Assembly (NCBI GenBank): GCA_038120765.1
Contig: JAYOMI010000066.1
Coordinates: 1 to 19,676 of the forward strand
Reading direction: 5' to 3'
DNA: 19,676 nucleotides
DNA from: CAXBCP01 sp038120765
Lineage (GTDB): Bacteria; Pseudomonadota; Alphaproteobacteria; MPNO01; UBA830
The notes under the pieces are model-generated. The model had not been told where the DNA came from, did not search any database, and saw only the letters and a list, made by a program, of their open reading frames with translations. Numbering within the stretch: position 1 is the first letter of the stretch; every line of letters begins with the position of its first letter. Shown here piece after piece: positions 1-7,274 of the stretch. The translations under genes and the position numbers were made by a program.

Positions 1-1
1 C

Positions 2-232
2 GCGGAAGAGGCCCAGAGACGGGCCGACGCTGCTGCTAGAGCGACGGCTGAAGCAACCAGACGAGCTGCCGCCGAAGCTGCTGCAAAAACCGAGGAACCG
101 CGGAGGCAGGCCGCTGCCGCCGCGGAAGCTGCTCAGAAAATTGCTGAAGAGGAAGCAGCTAAACTAGAAGCTGCTGCCAAGGCTGCCGCGGCTCAGGCCG
201 AGGCGAAGGCTGCAGACTACGAGAAGTCATAA
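2..232 (+). CDS. C-terminal part of an Ala/Glu/Lys-rich coiled-coil protein (5' end outside window)
   Basis: An open frame runs from the window edge to a TAA at 230-232, giving 76 residues with no stop. It is dominated by Ala with regularly spaced Glu, Lys, Arg and Gln, a pattern typical of a long alpha-helix or coiled coil such as the helical arms of TolA-like or other surface proteins. There is no globular domain, and the end (ADYEKS) is not one I recognise. Low-complexity helices of this type cannot be assigned to a family by eye, so no function is proposed. The frame is followed 24 bases later by a strong hairpin, which supports this being a real gene end. GC content is lower than in the tsaE operon, in keeping with the rest of the left block. 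Confidence 0.5.
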   Translation, partial: AEEAQRRADAAARATAEATRRAAAEAAAKTEEPRRQAAAAAEAAQKIAEEEAAKLEAAAKAAAAQAEAKAADYEKS

Positions 233-256
233 GCCTCCTATTAAGTTCACCGAAAA

Positions 257-285
257 GGCCGGTATGGGGCAAACTCATACCGGCC
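257..285. terminator. Hairpin between convergent genes, likely a terminator
   Basis: A perfect 10-bp stem (GGCCGGTATG at 257-266 pairing with CATACCGGCC at 276-285) encloses a 9-base loop. Read on the minus strand the stem is followed by TTTT (complement of 253-256), so it best serves the minus-strand secreted-protein gene that stops at 377. It also lies 24 bases past the plus-strand stop at 232 and may work in both directions. Confidence 0.7.
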
Positions 286-376
286 CGAAAAACCAGCCAA
301 CACAGGGCTGAATTCTGAAAGCTGACACTTATCTCCACCTATAACGATAAGGGAACCCGGTATCAGGCCAGCGTTT

Positions 377-796
377 CTAAAGTTTCGTGAAGGTAGTCGC
401 AGCATTGCCCTGCTTTAAAACTTTGTACGTCTTTTTCGCCTCCATCTTATTACAGATGTCGTTCTTCAAATTCCCACTGCTTTGAGTATACGCGAGCCCG
501 AGTTTTCCAACGTGCTCGCACGATTTCTTTCTGATCTTCGTCCACGTCATAGCGCTGAGCTGTGCGTCCTTTTTAATTTCATCCTCGAACTCGGAGATGG
601 CTGTATCACACTGTTTCGTGTAAGAGGCATCATTCTGACGTGCCTCGTAGAGCAAACCAATCTTTACCGCCGTTTCGACCGCTACCCAGCCACAAAGCCG
701 AGAACCGCTTTGAGCGTTTGCGACGCCTGCCGAAGCGGTAAGCACACCGATACCAACTATTGCAAGCGCACACGTCTTTAGAAGTTTCTTAGACAC
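377..796 (-). CDS. Small secreted protein with four cysteines, unknown function
   Basis: This 139-residue protein begins with a classical Sec signal peptide: a Lys-rich start, a hydrophobic stretch at about 8-24, and a likely cleavage after ANA at 26-28. The mature part of about 111 residues is polar and helical-looking. It has four Cys (35, 63, 93, 115), enough for two disulfides in the periplasm or outside the cell. I do not recognise the family. The start codon is GTG at 794-796, with a GGAGG motif 10 bases upstream, which supports this start over later Met codons. Its codon use and GC are lower than in the core operon. It is transcribed towards the hairpin at 257-285. The gene is well supported; its role is not known. 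Confidence 0.7.
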   Translation of the reverse strand: MSKKLLKTCALAIVGIGVLTASAGVANAQSGSRLCGWVAVETAVKIGLLYEARQNDASYTKQCDTAISEFEDEIKKDAQLSAMTWTKIRKKSCEHVGKLGLAYTQSSGNLKNDICNKMEAKKTYKVLKQGNAATTFTKL

Positions 797-1099
797 CTAT
801 TCAGTTCCTCCATTTTGGGGTTATACGAGCGAGGGAGACGCCTCCCCCAAATTCACTTATTCGAAAACTACTAACACCCTGACATATATCACTTTGCTCC
901 AAACTCGCACAGAAAACCCCCTTTCTTATCCATTTAATCGAGTGTCACGAGGAATTCCCTTTCAGCGCGGGTGTCTAGTGGAAGGAATCTAACGCTTGGT
1001 ACCGTCGCTGGGTGGGACTGCTGCAAATGAAAACCCCGGAGATTCTAGCCCAGCTTCGCTTGCGCGCCCAACAACGAATTCTGCAAACGTACTCTTTCG
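797..1099. other. Intergenic stretch with no recognised gene
   Basis: This AT-richer stretch lies upstream of the secreted-protein gene and must contain its promoter and leader. I see only a short hairpin (GGGAG at 833-837 with CTCCC at 842-846) in that leader. No convincing -35/-10 pair, RNA gene or coding frame was found on either strand. Confidence 0.4.
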
Positions 1100-1171
1100 T
1101 TAAACGGTGACCACGAAGGTAAAAAGGCCAAATGTCAGCCAATATAGCGATTGCAGCAATCTTCCACCCAT
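1100..1171 (-). CDS. Possible 23-residue hydrophobic peptide
   Basis: A minus-strand ATG at 1169-1171 opens one base after the stop of the SH3-like pseudogene, and the frame ends with TAA at 1100-1102. The peptide is almost entirely hydrophobic from residue 5 on (Leu, Trp, Phe, Val), like a single membrane helix. AGG directly precedes the ATG, which is too close for a good ribosome site. With such a short frame this could be chance, or a decayed remnant of the same locus. Confidence 0.2.
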   Translation of the reverse strand: MGGRLLQSLYWLTFGLFTFVVTV

Positions 1172-1172
1172 C

Positions 1173-1502
1173 CTAACTCTCCTGCGGCACAGGCTCTGAG
1201 CACGACGTATCTATTCCATATTTGTGCAGGCCATGCTGGTCGGACCACCTGACCATCGAGCGATGCACCCAGCCGCTTTTGCCCTCATCGACGACATTCA
1301 GCCAATGCCGCTAAAAGACCCGCAGCATCGACAACATTACGCCTAGCTTAATAGTCGTCATCTTAAAGCCGAAGACGCCGGGTCCGTCCCGAAGCCACGC
1401 CCCTTTCGCGCAGATTAGGACGTCGCCCAGACTTTTGTGGTGTCAGGCGTTTGCGGTTGGCGCGACCAACAGCAACGCGAGCGCAATGACAGCCGTCCTC
1501 AT
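1173..1502 (-). pseudogene. Broken secreted bacterial SH3-like protein, two in-frame stops
   Basis: Read from ATG at 1500-1502, one frame runs 110 codons to TAG at 1173-1175, but it is interrupted twice: TGA at 1443-1445 (codon 20) and TAG at 1311-1313 (codon 64). Codons 1-19 encode a signal peptide ending PTANA. After the first stop the frame continues with an LRDGPG motif, a stretch like the middle of an SH3b fold, and then WLNVVDEGKSGWVHRSM, which matches the typical final strands of bacterial SH3 domains (W-hK-V...G-GWVH-S-h). The reading frame is kept throughout, so two point nonsense changes explain the damage. I interpret this as a decayed gene for a periplasmic SH3-domain protein, lying just downstream of the Sel1 fragment on the same strand. 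A recoding explanation is unlikely, because two different stop codons are involved. Confidence 0.6.
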
Positions 1503-1576
1503 AACCCGAGTAACTTGCGCACAAGGTTCTCGATCAAAATGCCTATGACGGTATTCATGCGTTCTTCTTTCGATTT

Positions 1577-1816
1577 CTAAGAAGTAGCGACATGTCTATT
1601 TTTCCGTGCCTGTATCCGACCCCAACGCATTCTGGCCTCGCGCTGCGCGTCCCCGAGTTGGCCACGCGTCAGCTTGGCCGCCATTCGATCACGCAATTGC
1701 TCCACGACCAATTGTCCGCTCGAAACGGCGAGGCTGTGCCAAATGTAAGCCTCTGAATAGTCCTGCGGGACGCCTTTGCCAAAAGCGTACATGAGGCCGA
1801 GATTGAGCTGGGCCTC
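1577..1816 (-). pseudogene. C-terminal fragment of a Sel1-like repeat protein, truncated at a junction
   Basis: On the minus strand, residues encoded from about 1816 down to the TAG at 1577-1579 contain a textbook Sel1 repeat: EAQLNLGLMYAFGKGVPQDY followed by SEAYIWHSLAVSSGQ, then a charged helical tail. Sel1 repeats are TPR-like helical pairs used in protein-protein contacts, often in secreted or envelope proteins. The frame stays open to 2272 on this strand, but everything beyond about 1816 is simply antisense to the histidine-kinase remnant and tsaE, with no Sel1 signal. The homology therefore stops abruptly where the histidine-kinase homology on the other strand begins. The fragment has lost its N-terminus and probably its function, unless the true junction is an assembly error. 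Confidence 0.6.
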
Positions 1817-1957
1817 TCCCTCGTCCAGAGCTTTATCGAGCTTCACGGCGGCGATGTGGAGCTCAAATCCGCCCCCGGGGTCGGCACGAAGGTGGTCTGC
1901 CGGCTGCCCGCCCGCCGCGCCGACGAAGATATTTACCGGGGAGCCCGCCAGGTCTGA
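1808..1957 (+). pseudogene. C-terminal remnant of a sensor histidine kinase (HATPase end)
   Basis: In the plus frame ending at TGA 1955-1957, codons from 1808 read LGLSLVQSFIELHGGDVELK and then a SAPGVGTKVVCRLP segment. This is the G2-box and final strand region of a HATPase_c domain (GLGLS-V-hhxxHGG-h-hxSxxGxGTxhxhxLP). The rest of the kinase, including the N-box, G1-box and phospho-accepting His, is absent: upstream the DNA is antisense to a Sel1 gene. In alphaproteobacteria a PAS-type histidine kinase commonly precedes tsaE, so this is likely what is left of that ancestral neighbour. The 88-base gap to tsaE is normal for that arrangement. Only 49 codons remain, so it cannot be functional as seen. 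Confidence 0.65.
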
Positions 1958-2045
1958 CAGCGCGGTTGCGAACCCGCAGCGGTCTTGCGGGCCAAACCGC
2001 TCCATGCCCGTTGCGGGGAATCGTCGGCAGGGATAAACCATTCCC

Positions 2046-2528
2046 ATGGCCGCTCTGCAAACCGCTCGCCTCGTACAAGAGATACCGCTGGTCGATCCGG
2101 CGGCGACGGAAGCGCTTGCCGAAGCATTCGCGGCCCGGCTGGCGCCCGGCGATGTCATCGCGCTGACCGGCGATCTCGGCGCCGGGAAGACCGTGTTCGC
2201 GCGTGCCCTGATCCGGTCCCTCGGCCGGGCGGCCGGGATGGAAATCGAACATGTGCCGAGCCCCACCTTCACGCTGGTCCAGCTATACGATCTTGCGGAT
2301 TTTACGCTCTACCATTTCGATCTTTACCGGCTGGAAGCTCCCGAAGAAGCCTGGGAAATCGGCATAGAGGACGCGTTTGCGGGCGGCGTGTCGGTGATCG
2401 AATGGGCCGACCGTATAGAAAACATGCTGCCGCCGGATCATATCCGCATCGATCTCGCGTTCGGATCCGGCGAAACCGCGCGGATCGCAACCGTCAGCGG
2501 GCTGCAGACATGCCTGGAAACGACATGA
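2046..2528 (+). CDS. tsaE: tRNA threonylcarbamoyladenosine biosynthesis ATPase TsaE
   Basis: TsaE is the small P-loop ATPase that works with TsaB and TsaD to put threonylcarbamoyl (t6A) on A37 of ANN-decoding tRNAs in the cytoplasm. The 160-residue product has the Walker A motif GDLGAGKT at 42-49, then the family signatures SPTFTLVQLY at about 72-81, HFDLYRL at about 90-96 and VIEWADRI at about 117-124. Its length is normal for the family. ATG at 2046 gives a natural N-terminus, with a weak AGGGAT upstream. Its stop overlaps the next start (ATGA, 2525-2528), so it is probably translationally coupled to amgK. It is the first intact gene of the operon. The original operon promoter may have lain upstream of the lost histidine kinase, so how it is transcribed now is unclear. 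Confidence 0.95.
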   Translation: MAALQTARLVQEIPLVDPAATEALAEAFAARLAPGDVIALTGDLGAGKTVFARALIRSLGRAAGMEIEHVPSPTFTLVQLYDLADFTLYHFDLYRLEAPEEAWEIGIEDAFAGGVSVIEWADRIENMLPPDHIRIDLAFGSGETARIATVSGLQTCLETT

Positions 2529-3535
2529 GCCGTGAGACGCAGATAGAGGATTTCCTCGCCTCCGCCGGATGGCCGGGGGCCAACCACGTTCCCCTTGCGG
2601 CGGATGCCTCGTTCCGCCGCTACGAGCGTGTGACCCGGCCGGGGGGCTGCGCCGTGTTGATGGACGCGCCGCCGGACCGCGAGGATGTTCGCCCGTTCAT
2701 CCGGATCGCCGACCGGCTGTCTGCTTTGGGGTTCAGTGCGCCGCGCCTTCTGGCGGAAGATGCGGCTGCCGGTTTCCTGCTGCTCGAGGATTTGGGCGAC
2801 GCCACCTTCAGCCGCCTGATGGACGCGGGGGAAGAGGCGCTGCCGCTGTATGAACTGGCGACCGATGTCCTGATCGACCTGCACCGGACGCCCGCTGCCG
2901 ATGCCGTGCCGCGGGGAACGCCGGTCTACACCGACGCGTTGCTCCTGACCGAGGCGTCGCTGTTCACCGAATGGTATCTGCCCGCGGTGAGCGGGCAGCC
3001 AGCGGACGAGGCAGCCGTTACCGCCTATCGCGATGTCTGGGCGGGCCTGCTGCCGCTGGCGCGACATGTTCCCGATACGTTGGTGCTGCGCGATTTTCAC
3101 GTCGACAATCTGATGCGGATTCCCGGGCGGGAGGGTATGGCGGCCTGCGGCCTGCTCGATTTCCAGGACGCCGTGGAGGGTCCGGTGAGCTACGATTTCG
3201 TTTCTCTGGTCGAAGACGCGCGCCGCGACGTCGATGACGGTATCCGCGCTGCCACGCGCGACCGCTATCTCGCCGCGTTCCCGTCCCTCGATGCGGAGGC
3301 GTTCGACCTGTCCTGCGTTATCCTGGGCGCGCAGCGGCACTGCAAGGTCCTCGGTATTTTTACCCGGCTGCGCGACCGCGACGGCAAGGATGCCTATCTC
3401 CATCATGTCCCGCGTCTCTGGCGTCTGCTCGAACGCGCCGCCGCACACCCGTCCCTCGCACCGCTGAAGGCCTGGCTGGATACATATATATCGGCGGAAA
3501 AGCGCATTGTGCCCCCTGCACGGGCAGGCGCCTGA
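2525..3535 (+). CDS. amgK: Anomeric N-acetylmuramate/N-acetylglucosamine kinase (AmgK-type phosphotransferase)
   Basis: This 336-residue protein has the aminoglycoside phosphotransferase (APH) fold. Visible parts are a nucleotide-binding segment with ASFRRYERV near 28-36, LLLEDLGD at about 85-92, the catalytic loop LRDFHVDNL at 188-196 (D190, N195) and the metal-binding LDFQDA at 211-216. AmgK family enzymes phosphorylate MurNAc or GlcNAc at C1, in the peptidoglycan-recycling bypass that leads to UDP-MurNAc without MurA/MurB. The assignment rests on the next gene, a MurU-like uridylyltransferase, which overlaps it by one base (TGATG, 3533-3537) and catalyses the following step. The start at 2525 was chosen over a far-upstream in-frame ATG because it overlaps the tsaE stop and begins the conserved region. 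A generic phosphotransferase remains possible but is unlikely in this context. Confidence 0.88.
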   Translation: MSRETQIEDFLASAGWPGANHVPLAADASFRRYERVTRPGGCAVLMDAPPDREDVRPFIRIADRLSALGFSAPRLLAEDAAAGFLLLEDLGDATFSRLMDAGEEALPLYELATDVLIDLHRTPAADAVPRGTPVYTDALLLTEASLFTEWYLPAVSGQPADEAAVTAYRDVWAGLLPLARHVPDTLVLRDFHVDNLMRIPGREGMAACGLLDFQDAVEGPVSYDFVSLVEDARRDVDDGIRAATRDRYLAAFPSLDAEAFDLSCVILGAQRHCKVLGIFTRLRDRDGKDAYLHHVPRLWRLLERAAAHPSLAPLKAWLDTYISAEKRIVPPARAGA

Positions 3536-4302
3536 TGGCCGCGCCCGTCACGCCGCACCGGCCGCATTTCGTACCCGGCCGCGGGATGGTTCTTGCCGCC
3601 GGTCTGGGGCTGCGGATGCGGCCACTGACCCGGAACGTGCCGAAGCCGCTGCTTGAAGTGGGCGGTGCGACCATGCTCGATCAGGCCCTCGACCGGCTTC
3701 AGGATGCGGGGGTGAGCGACGTTGTGGTCAACACGCACTGGCTGCCGGAGCAGATCGAGAAACATCTAGAACGCCGGCAGACACCGACGATCGTGATCTC
3801 GCGCGAGGACGACCTGCTGGAAACCGGCGGCGGTATCGCGAAGGCGCTGCCCCTTCTCGGTACAGAGCCTTTCTATGCGGCGAATGCCGACGTTGTCTGG
3901 CGGGACGGAACTATGCCGGCGCTTCATCGGCTGGCCGGCGCCTGGTTCGACGATGATATGGATGCGCTGTTGCTGCTGGCCTCCACGGTGCGGTCCACCG
4001 GATATGACGGGTACGGGGATTTCCTGATGGACCCGGTCGGATTACTCCAAAGACGGCCCGAGCGGGTTGTGGCGCCCTTCGTTTTTACCGGCGTCCAGAT
4101 CCTGCATCCCCGCCTGTTTGACGATGCGCCCGCCGGCGCGTTCTCCATGAACGTGTTGTATGACCGCGCGCTGGATGCCGGGCGCCTGTTCGGGATCGCC
4201 CATGACGGGGACTGGTATCACGTCGGCACGCCGCTCGCGATTGCGCAGGCGGATGCCGAAATTCTCGAACGCGAAGGCTCCCGCGTCCGTCTGCTGTTCT
4301 GA
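3535..4302 (+). CDS. murU: N-acetylmuramate-1-phosphate uridylyltransferase (MurU-type nucleotidyltransferase)
   Basis: The 255-residue sugar nucleotidyltransferase has a Rossmann-like NTP-binding start: LAAGLGLRMRPLT at about 20-32, followed by PKPLLEVGG at 37-45. It also carries ETGGGI at 96-101 and the metal-binding NAD at 117-119, which match the MurU/GlmU N-terminal domain. MurU joins MurNAc-1-phosphate to UTP to give UDP-MurNAc, completing the recycling route begun by AmgK. The route makes cells less dependent on MurA, the fosfomycin target; this is known for the family and not shown here. There is no left-handed beta-helix acetyltransferase domain, which argues against GlmU. The start ATG at 3535 overlaps the amgK stop, and the stop lies two bases before addB. 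Confidence 0.88.
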   Translation: MAAPVTPHRPHFVPGRGMVLAAGLGLRMRPLTRNVPKPLLEVGGATMLDQALDRLQDAGVSDVVVNTHWLPEQIEKHLERRQTPTIVISREDDLLETGGGIAKALPLLGTEPFYAANADVVWRDGTMPALHRLAGAWFDDDMDALLLLASTVRSTGYDGYGDFLMDPVGLLQRRPERVVAPFVFTGVQILHPRLFDDAPAGAFSMNVLYDRALDAGRLFGIAHDGDWYHVGTPLAIAQADAEILEREGSRVRLLF

Positions 4303-4304
4303 GC

Positions 4305-7274
4305 ATGGCAATGGAGACCCGCGCCCCTCATAACAACGTCTATTCCATCGCCGCCGGTACCGCGTTTGTGGACGCGCTGGCGTCCGGCATTCTGGACCGC
4401 TTCGGCGGGGACCCGGCGGGGCTTGCCGGTATCCGCATCCTGCTGCCGACGCGCCGGGCCTGCCGGGCACTGGGCGAAGCCTTCCTGCGGGCAACCGACG
4501 GCCGGCCCGTGCTGTTGCCGACAATGACGCCGATCGGCGATATCGACGAGGACGAAATAGGCTTTCTTGCGTCAGAGGAACCCGGGCTGACCGGCATGGC
4601 GGACCTGCCCCCCGCAATGCCGCCGCTTCGGCGGCAGCTGCTTCTGTCGCGGATGATCATGGCGCAGGATGCAACCATGTCCGCCGCCCATGCCGCCCGG
4701 CTTGCCAACGAACTCGGCCGGCTGATCGACGAGGTCCGGACGGAACGGCTGGATTTCGCCGATCTCGAAAAGATCGTGCCCGAGCGGTTCTCGCAACACT
4801 GGCAGGAAACACTCGTGTTCCTCCAGATCGTGACCGAGCACTGGCCCGCCATTCTCGCCGAACACGGATGTCTCGATGCCGCCGACCGGCGCAACCGGCT
4901 GATCGAGGCGCAGATCGCGCTGTGGCGGGAAGCGCCGCCCGCCGGTCCGGTGATCGCGGCGGGATCGACCGGCAGTATTCCGGCGACCGCGGACCTGCTG
5001 GCCTGTGTCGCCGGTCTGGAAACAGGATTCCTGATTCTGCCCGGGCTCGACAAGACGCTGGACGTCGAAAGCCTGGATGCGCTGGGCCCGTCCCACCCGC
5101 AATACGGCATGGCCCGCCTGCTGCGAAGGCTCGGTCTCGATATCGAAGACGTCATCGACTGGCGCGCCGATTCCGACAACGGGAATCCCCGCATCGATAC
5201 CGTGAACGGTGCCCTGCGGCCGCCCGCGACGGCGGCGTCCGTTTCCTTGCCGCCCGGTATCGGCCCGGCATTCGCGCGCGTGCGGCGGATCGATTGTCCC
5301 GGACCGCAGGCCGAAGCGCTTTCCATTGCCCTGATGCTCCGCGAAGCGCTCGAAGACGAACAGCGGACGGCCGCCCTGATCACGCCGGACCGGCGTCTGG
5401 CCCGCCGGGTGGCCGCGGAACTGCGGCGCTGGGAAATCGATATCGACGATTCCGGCGGCACGCCGCTTGCCGATACGTTGCCCGGCGTGTTTTTGCGTCT
5501 GACCGCGGATGTCGTGGCCGCCGATGCCGCCCCGGTGCCATTGCTGGCGGTCCTAAAACATCCGCTGGCGGCGGGTGGCATGGATCCCGCATCGTTCCGG
5601 GACCGCGTGCGGGAAATGGAGCTGACGGTCCTGCGCGGCCCGCGCCCGATAGCCGGTTTCGACGGGTTGCGGGATGCCCTGCGCCATATCGAGCCCGAGG
5701 CCGGGGTCACGTTGTGGGCGGAAGACCTGGAAGAAATCGCCCGGCCGTTTGCCGACCTGATGGGCCAGCGGCGGGCGGAACCTGTTGCATTGCTCGAGGC
5801 CCATATCACCTTCGCCGAGCAGCTTGCCGCATCGGAGTCGGAGACAGGCGTGGAGCGTCTCTGGGCGGGCGAAGCCGGGGAGGCGGCGGCCACGGTCATC
5901 AACGACCTGCGTGCGGCGCTGGAAATGCTGCCGCCGCTTGCCGGGCGCGAATGGCCGGCCCTGCTGGATGCGTTGATGGCGGCAATGGTGGTGCGCCCGC
6001 TTTACGGGCGTCATCCGCGCCTGAATATCTGGGGACTTCTCGAAGCCCGGCTGCAGCAGGCGGACCTGATGATTCTGGGCGGCTTGAACGAGGCGGTCTG
6101 GCCGCCCGATCCGCCTGCCGACCCATGGATGAGCCGGCCCATGCGCGCCGCCTTCGGCCGTGCGCCGCCGGACCGCCGGCTCGGGCTCACGCCGCATTAT
6201 GTCGCGCAGGGCTTTGCGGCGCCGGACGTCGTGCTGACCCGGTCGACCCGGGTCGACGGCTCGCCGCCCGTGCCGGCGCGCTGGCTGACCCGTCTGGAAA
6301 CCCTGCTCTCGGCGAATGACGCCGGCGTGGAAGTTCTGGACGCCTGGCAGGCGGACCAGACGCGCTGGCTGCAATGGCAGGGCGAGCTCGATTCCCGGCG
6401 GCCACAGGTGCAGATCCGGGCCCCGGCGCCGCAGCCACCGGTCCCGGCGCGGCCCGACCGCCTGTCGGTAACAGATATCGAGACGCTCATTCGCGATCCC
6501 TATGCGATCTATGCGAAACGCATTCTCGGCCTGCGGGCGCTCGATGTGATCGATGCCGATCCCGGCGCGGCGGATCGCGGTTCCATCATCCATAACGCGA
6601 TAGACCGGTTTCTGGGCGAAATAGCCGGCGACCTGCCGCCGGACGCACTGGATGTCCTGCTGCGGATTGGCGCCGAGGAATTTTCACCGTGGATCGACCG
6701 CCCGGGTATCCGGGCGTTCTGGTGGCCCCGCTTCGAGCACATCGCCGAATGGATCGTCGCGCGCGAAGCGGAGCGCAGCCCGGAGGTCATTCGGCGTTTT
6801 ACCGAAATCGACGGCCTGCTGGAGCTGACCGACCGGGCGCGCCCGTTCCGTCTTCGCGCCCGCGCCGACCGGATCGACCTGCTGGCCGCCGGCGGCTACG
6901 AAGTCATCGACTACAAGACCGGCGCCGTGCCGTCGAAAAAGGATGTGACGGCGGGGCTGTCGCCGCAACTGTCACTCGAAGCGGCGATGATCCGGGAAGG
7001 CGCTTTTCCCGGCATCGATCCCGGCGAGGTCGCGGCGCTGACCTACTGGAAGCTGTCCGGCGGCGATCCAGCGGGCAAAATAAGTGCGGCGGGCGACAAG
7101 CCGGACGAACTGGCCGAACAGGCGCTCGCCGGCCTGACCGCATTGCTGGATTATTACGACGACCCGGCGACGGTGTACCTGGCGCGGCCCGACGCGGATA
7201 TCGCGCCGCGCTATTCGGATTTCGATCATCTGGAACGGGTGCAGGAATGGGCTGCGGCGGGAGGCGGCGAATGA
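4305..7274 (+). CDS. addB: Double-strand break repair protein AddB (alphaproteobacterial type)
   Basis: AddB partners AddA in the helicase-nuclease that processes double-strand ends for RecA loading. The 989-residue protein has a degenerate, helicase-like N-terminal half with no Walker A motif (ILLPTRRACRAL at about 45-56), as expected for the alphaproteobacterial AddB form. It ends in a RecB-family nuclease domain. Visible parts of that domain are SVTDIETLIRDPYAIYA near 721-737, RGSIIHNAID near 757-766 (motif His), RADRIDLL near 853-860, EVIDYKTG near 866-873 (Asp and Lys of the catalytic core) and a following Gln in SPQLSLE. The start at 4305 lies two bases after the murU stop. A second ATG six bases on cannot be excluded. 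The stop overlaps the addA start (ATGA, 7271-7274), implying coupled synthesis of the two subunits. Confidence 0.93.
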   Translation: MAMETRAPHNNVYSIAAGTAFVDALASGILDRFGGDPAGLAGIRILLPTRRACRALGEAFLRATDGRPVLLPTMTPIGDIDEDEIGFLASEEPGLTGMADLPPAMPPLRRQLLLSRMIMAQDATMSAAHAARLANELGRLIDEVRTERLDFADLEKIVPERFSQHWQETLVFLQIVTEHWPAILAEHGCLDAADRRNRLIEAQIALWREAPPAGPVIAAGSTGSIPATADLLACVAGLETGFLILPGLDKTLDVESLDALGPSHPQYGMARLLRRLGLDIEDVIDWRADSDNGNPRIDTVNGALRPPATAASVSLPPGIGPAFARVRRIDCPGPQAEALSIALMLREALEDEQRTAALITPDRRLARRVAAELRRWEIDIDDSGGTPLADTLPGVFLRLTADVVAADAAPVPLLAVLKHPLAAGGMDPASFRDRVREMELTVLRGPRPIAGFDGLRDALRHIEPEAGVTLWAEDLEEIARPFADLMGQRRAEPVALLEAHITFAEQLAASESETGVERLWAGEAGEAAATVINDLRAALEMLPPLAGREWPALLDALMAAMVVRPLYGRHPRLNIWGLLEARLQQADLMILGGLNEAVWPPDPPADPWMSRPMRAAFGRAPPDRRLGLTPHYVAQGFAAPDVVLTRSTRVDGSPPVPARWLTRLETLLSANDAGVEVLDAWQADQTRWLQWQGELDSRRPQVQIRAPAPQPPVPARPDRLSVTDIETLIRDPYAIYAKRILGLRALDVIDADPGAADRGSIIHNAIDRFLGEIAGDLPPDALDVLLRIGAEEFSPWIDRPGIRAFWWPRFEHIAEWIVAREAERSPEVIRRFTEIDGLLELTDRARPFRLRARADRIDLLAAGGYEVIDYKTGAVPSKKDVTAGLSPQLSLEAAMIREGAFPGIDPGEVAALTYWKLSGGDPAGKISAAGDKPDELAEQALAGLTALLDYYDDPATVYLARPDADIAPRYSDFDHLERVQEWAAAGGGE

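Noticed and set aside
482..781. Plus-strand frame opposite the secreted protein
   Set aside because: The minus frame has a signal peptide and ribosome site; the plus frame has neither and no recognisable domain.
1173..1502. Recoding (selenocysteine or stop readthrough) of the SH3-like gene
   Set aside because: It contains two different stop codons, no visible SECIS-like stem after the TGA, and a neighbouring truncated gene. Decay is the simpler explanation.
1817..2272. Minus-strand extension of the Sel1 frame across tsaE
   Set aside because: The residues beyond the Sel1 repeat are low-complexity Ala/Arg/Ser/Pro typical of an antisense frame in GC-rich DNA, while the plus strand clearly encodes the kinase end and TsaE.
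1985..2524. Upstream in-frame extension of amgK
   Set aside because: It would run through all of tsaE in another frame. The ATGA overlap at 2525 and the onset of kinase homology fix the start.
6689..7270. Upstream in-frame extension of addA
   Set aside because: It lies inside addB in another frame and is Arg/Gly/Pro-rich with no homology. The start at 7271 overlaps the addB stop.
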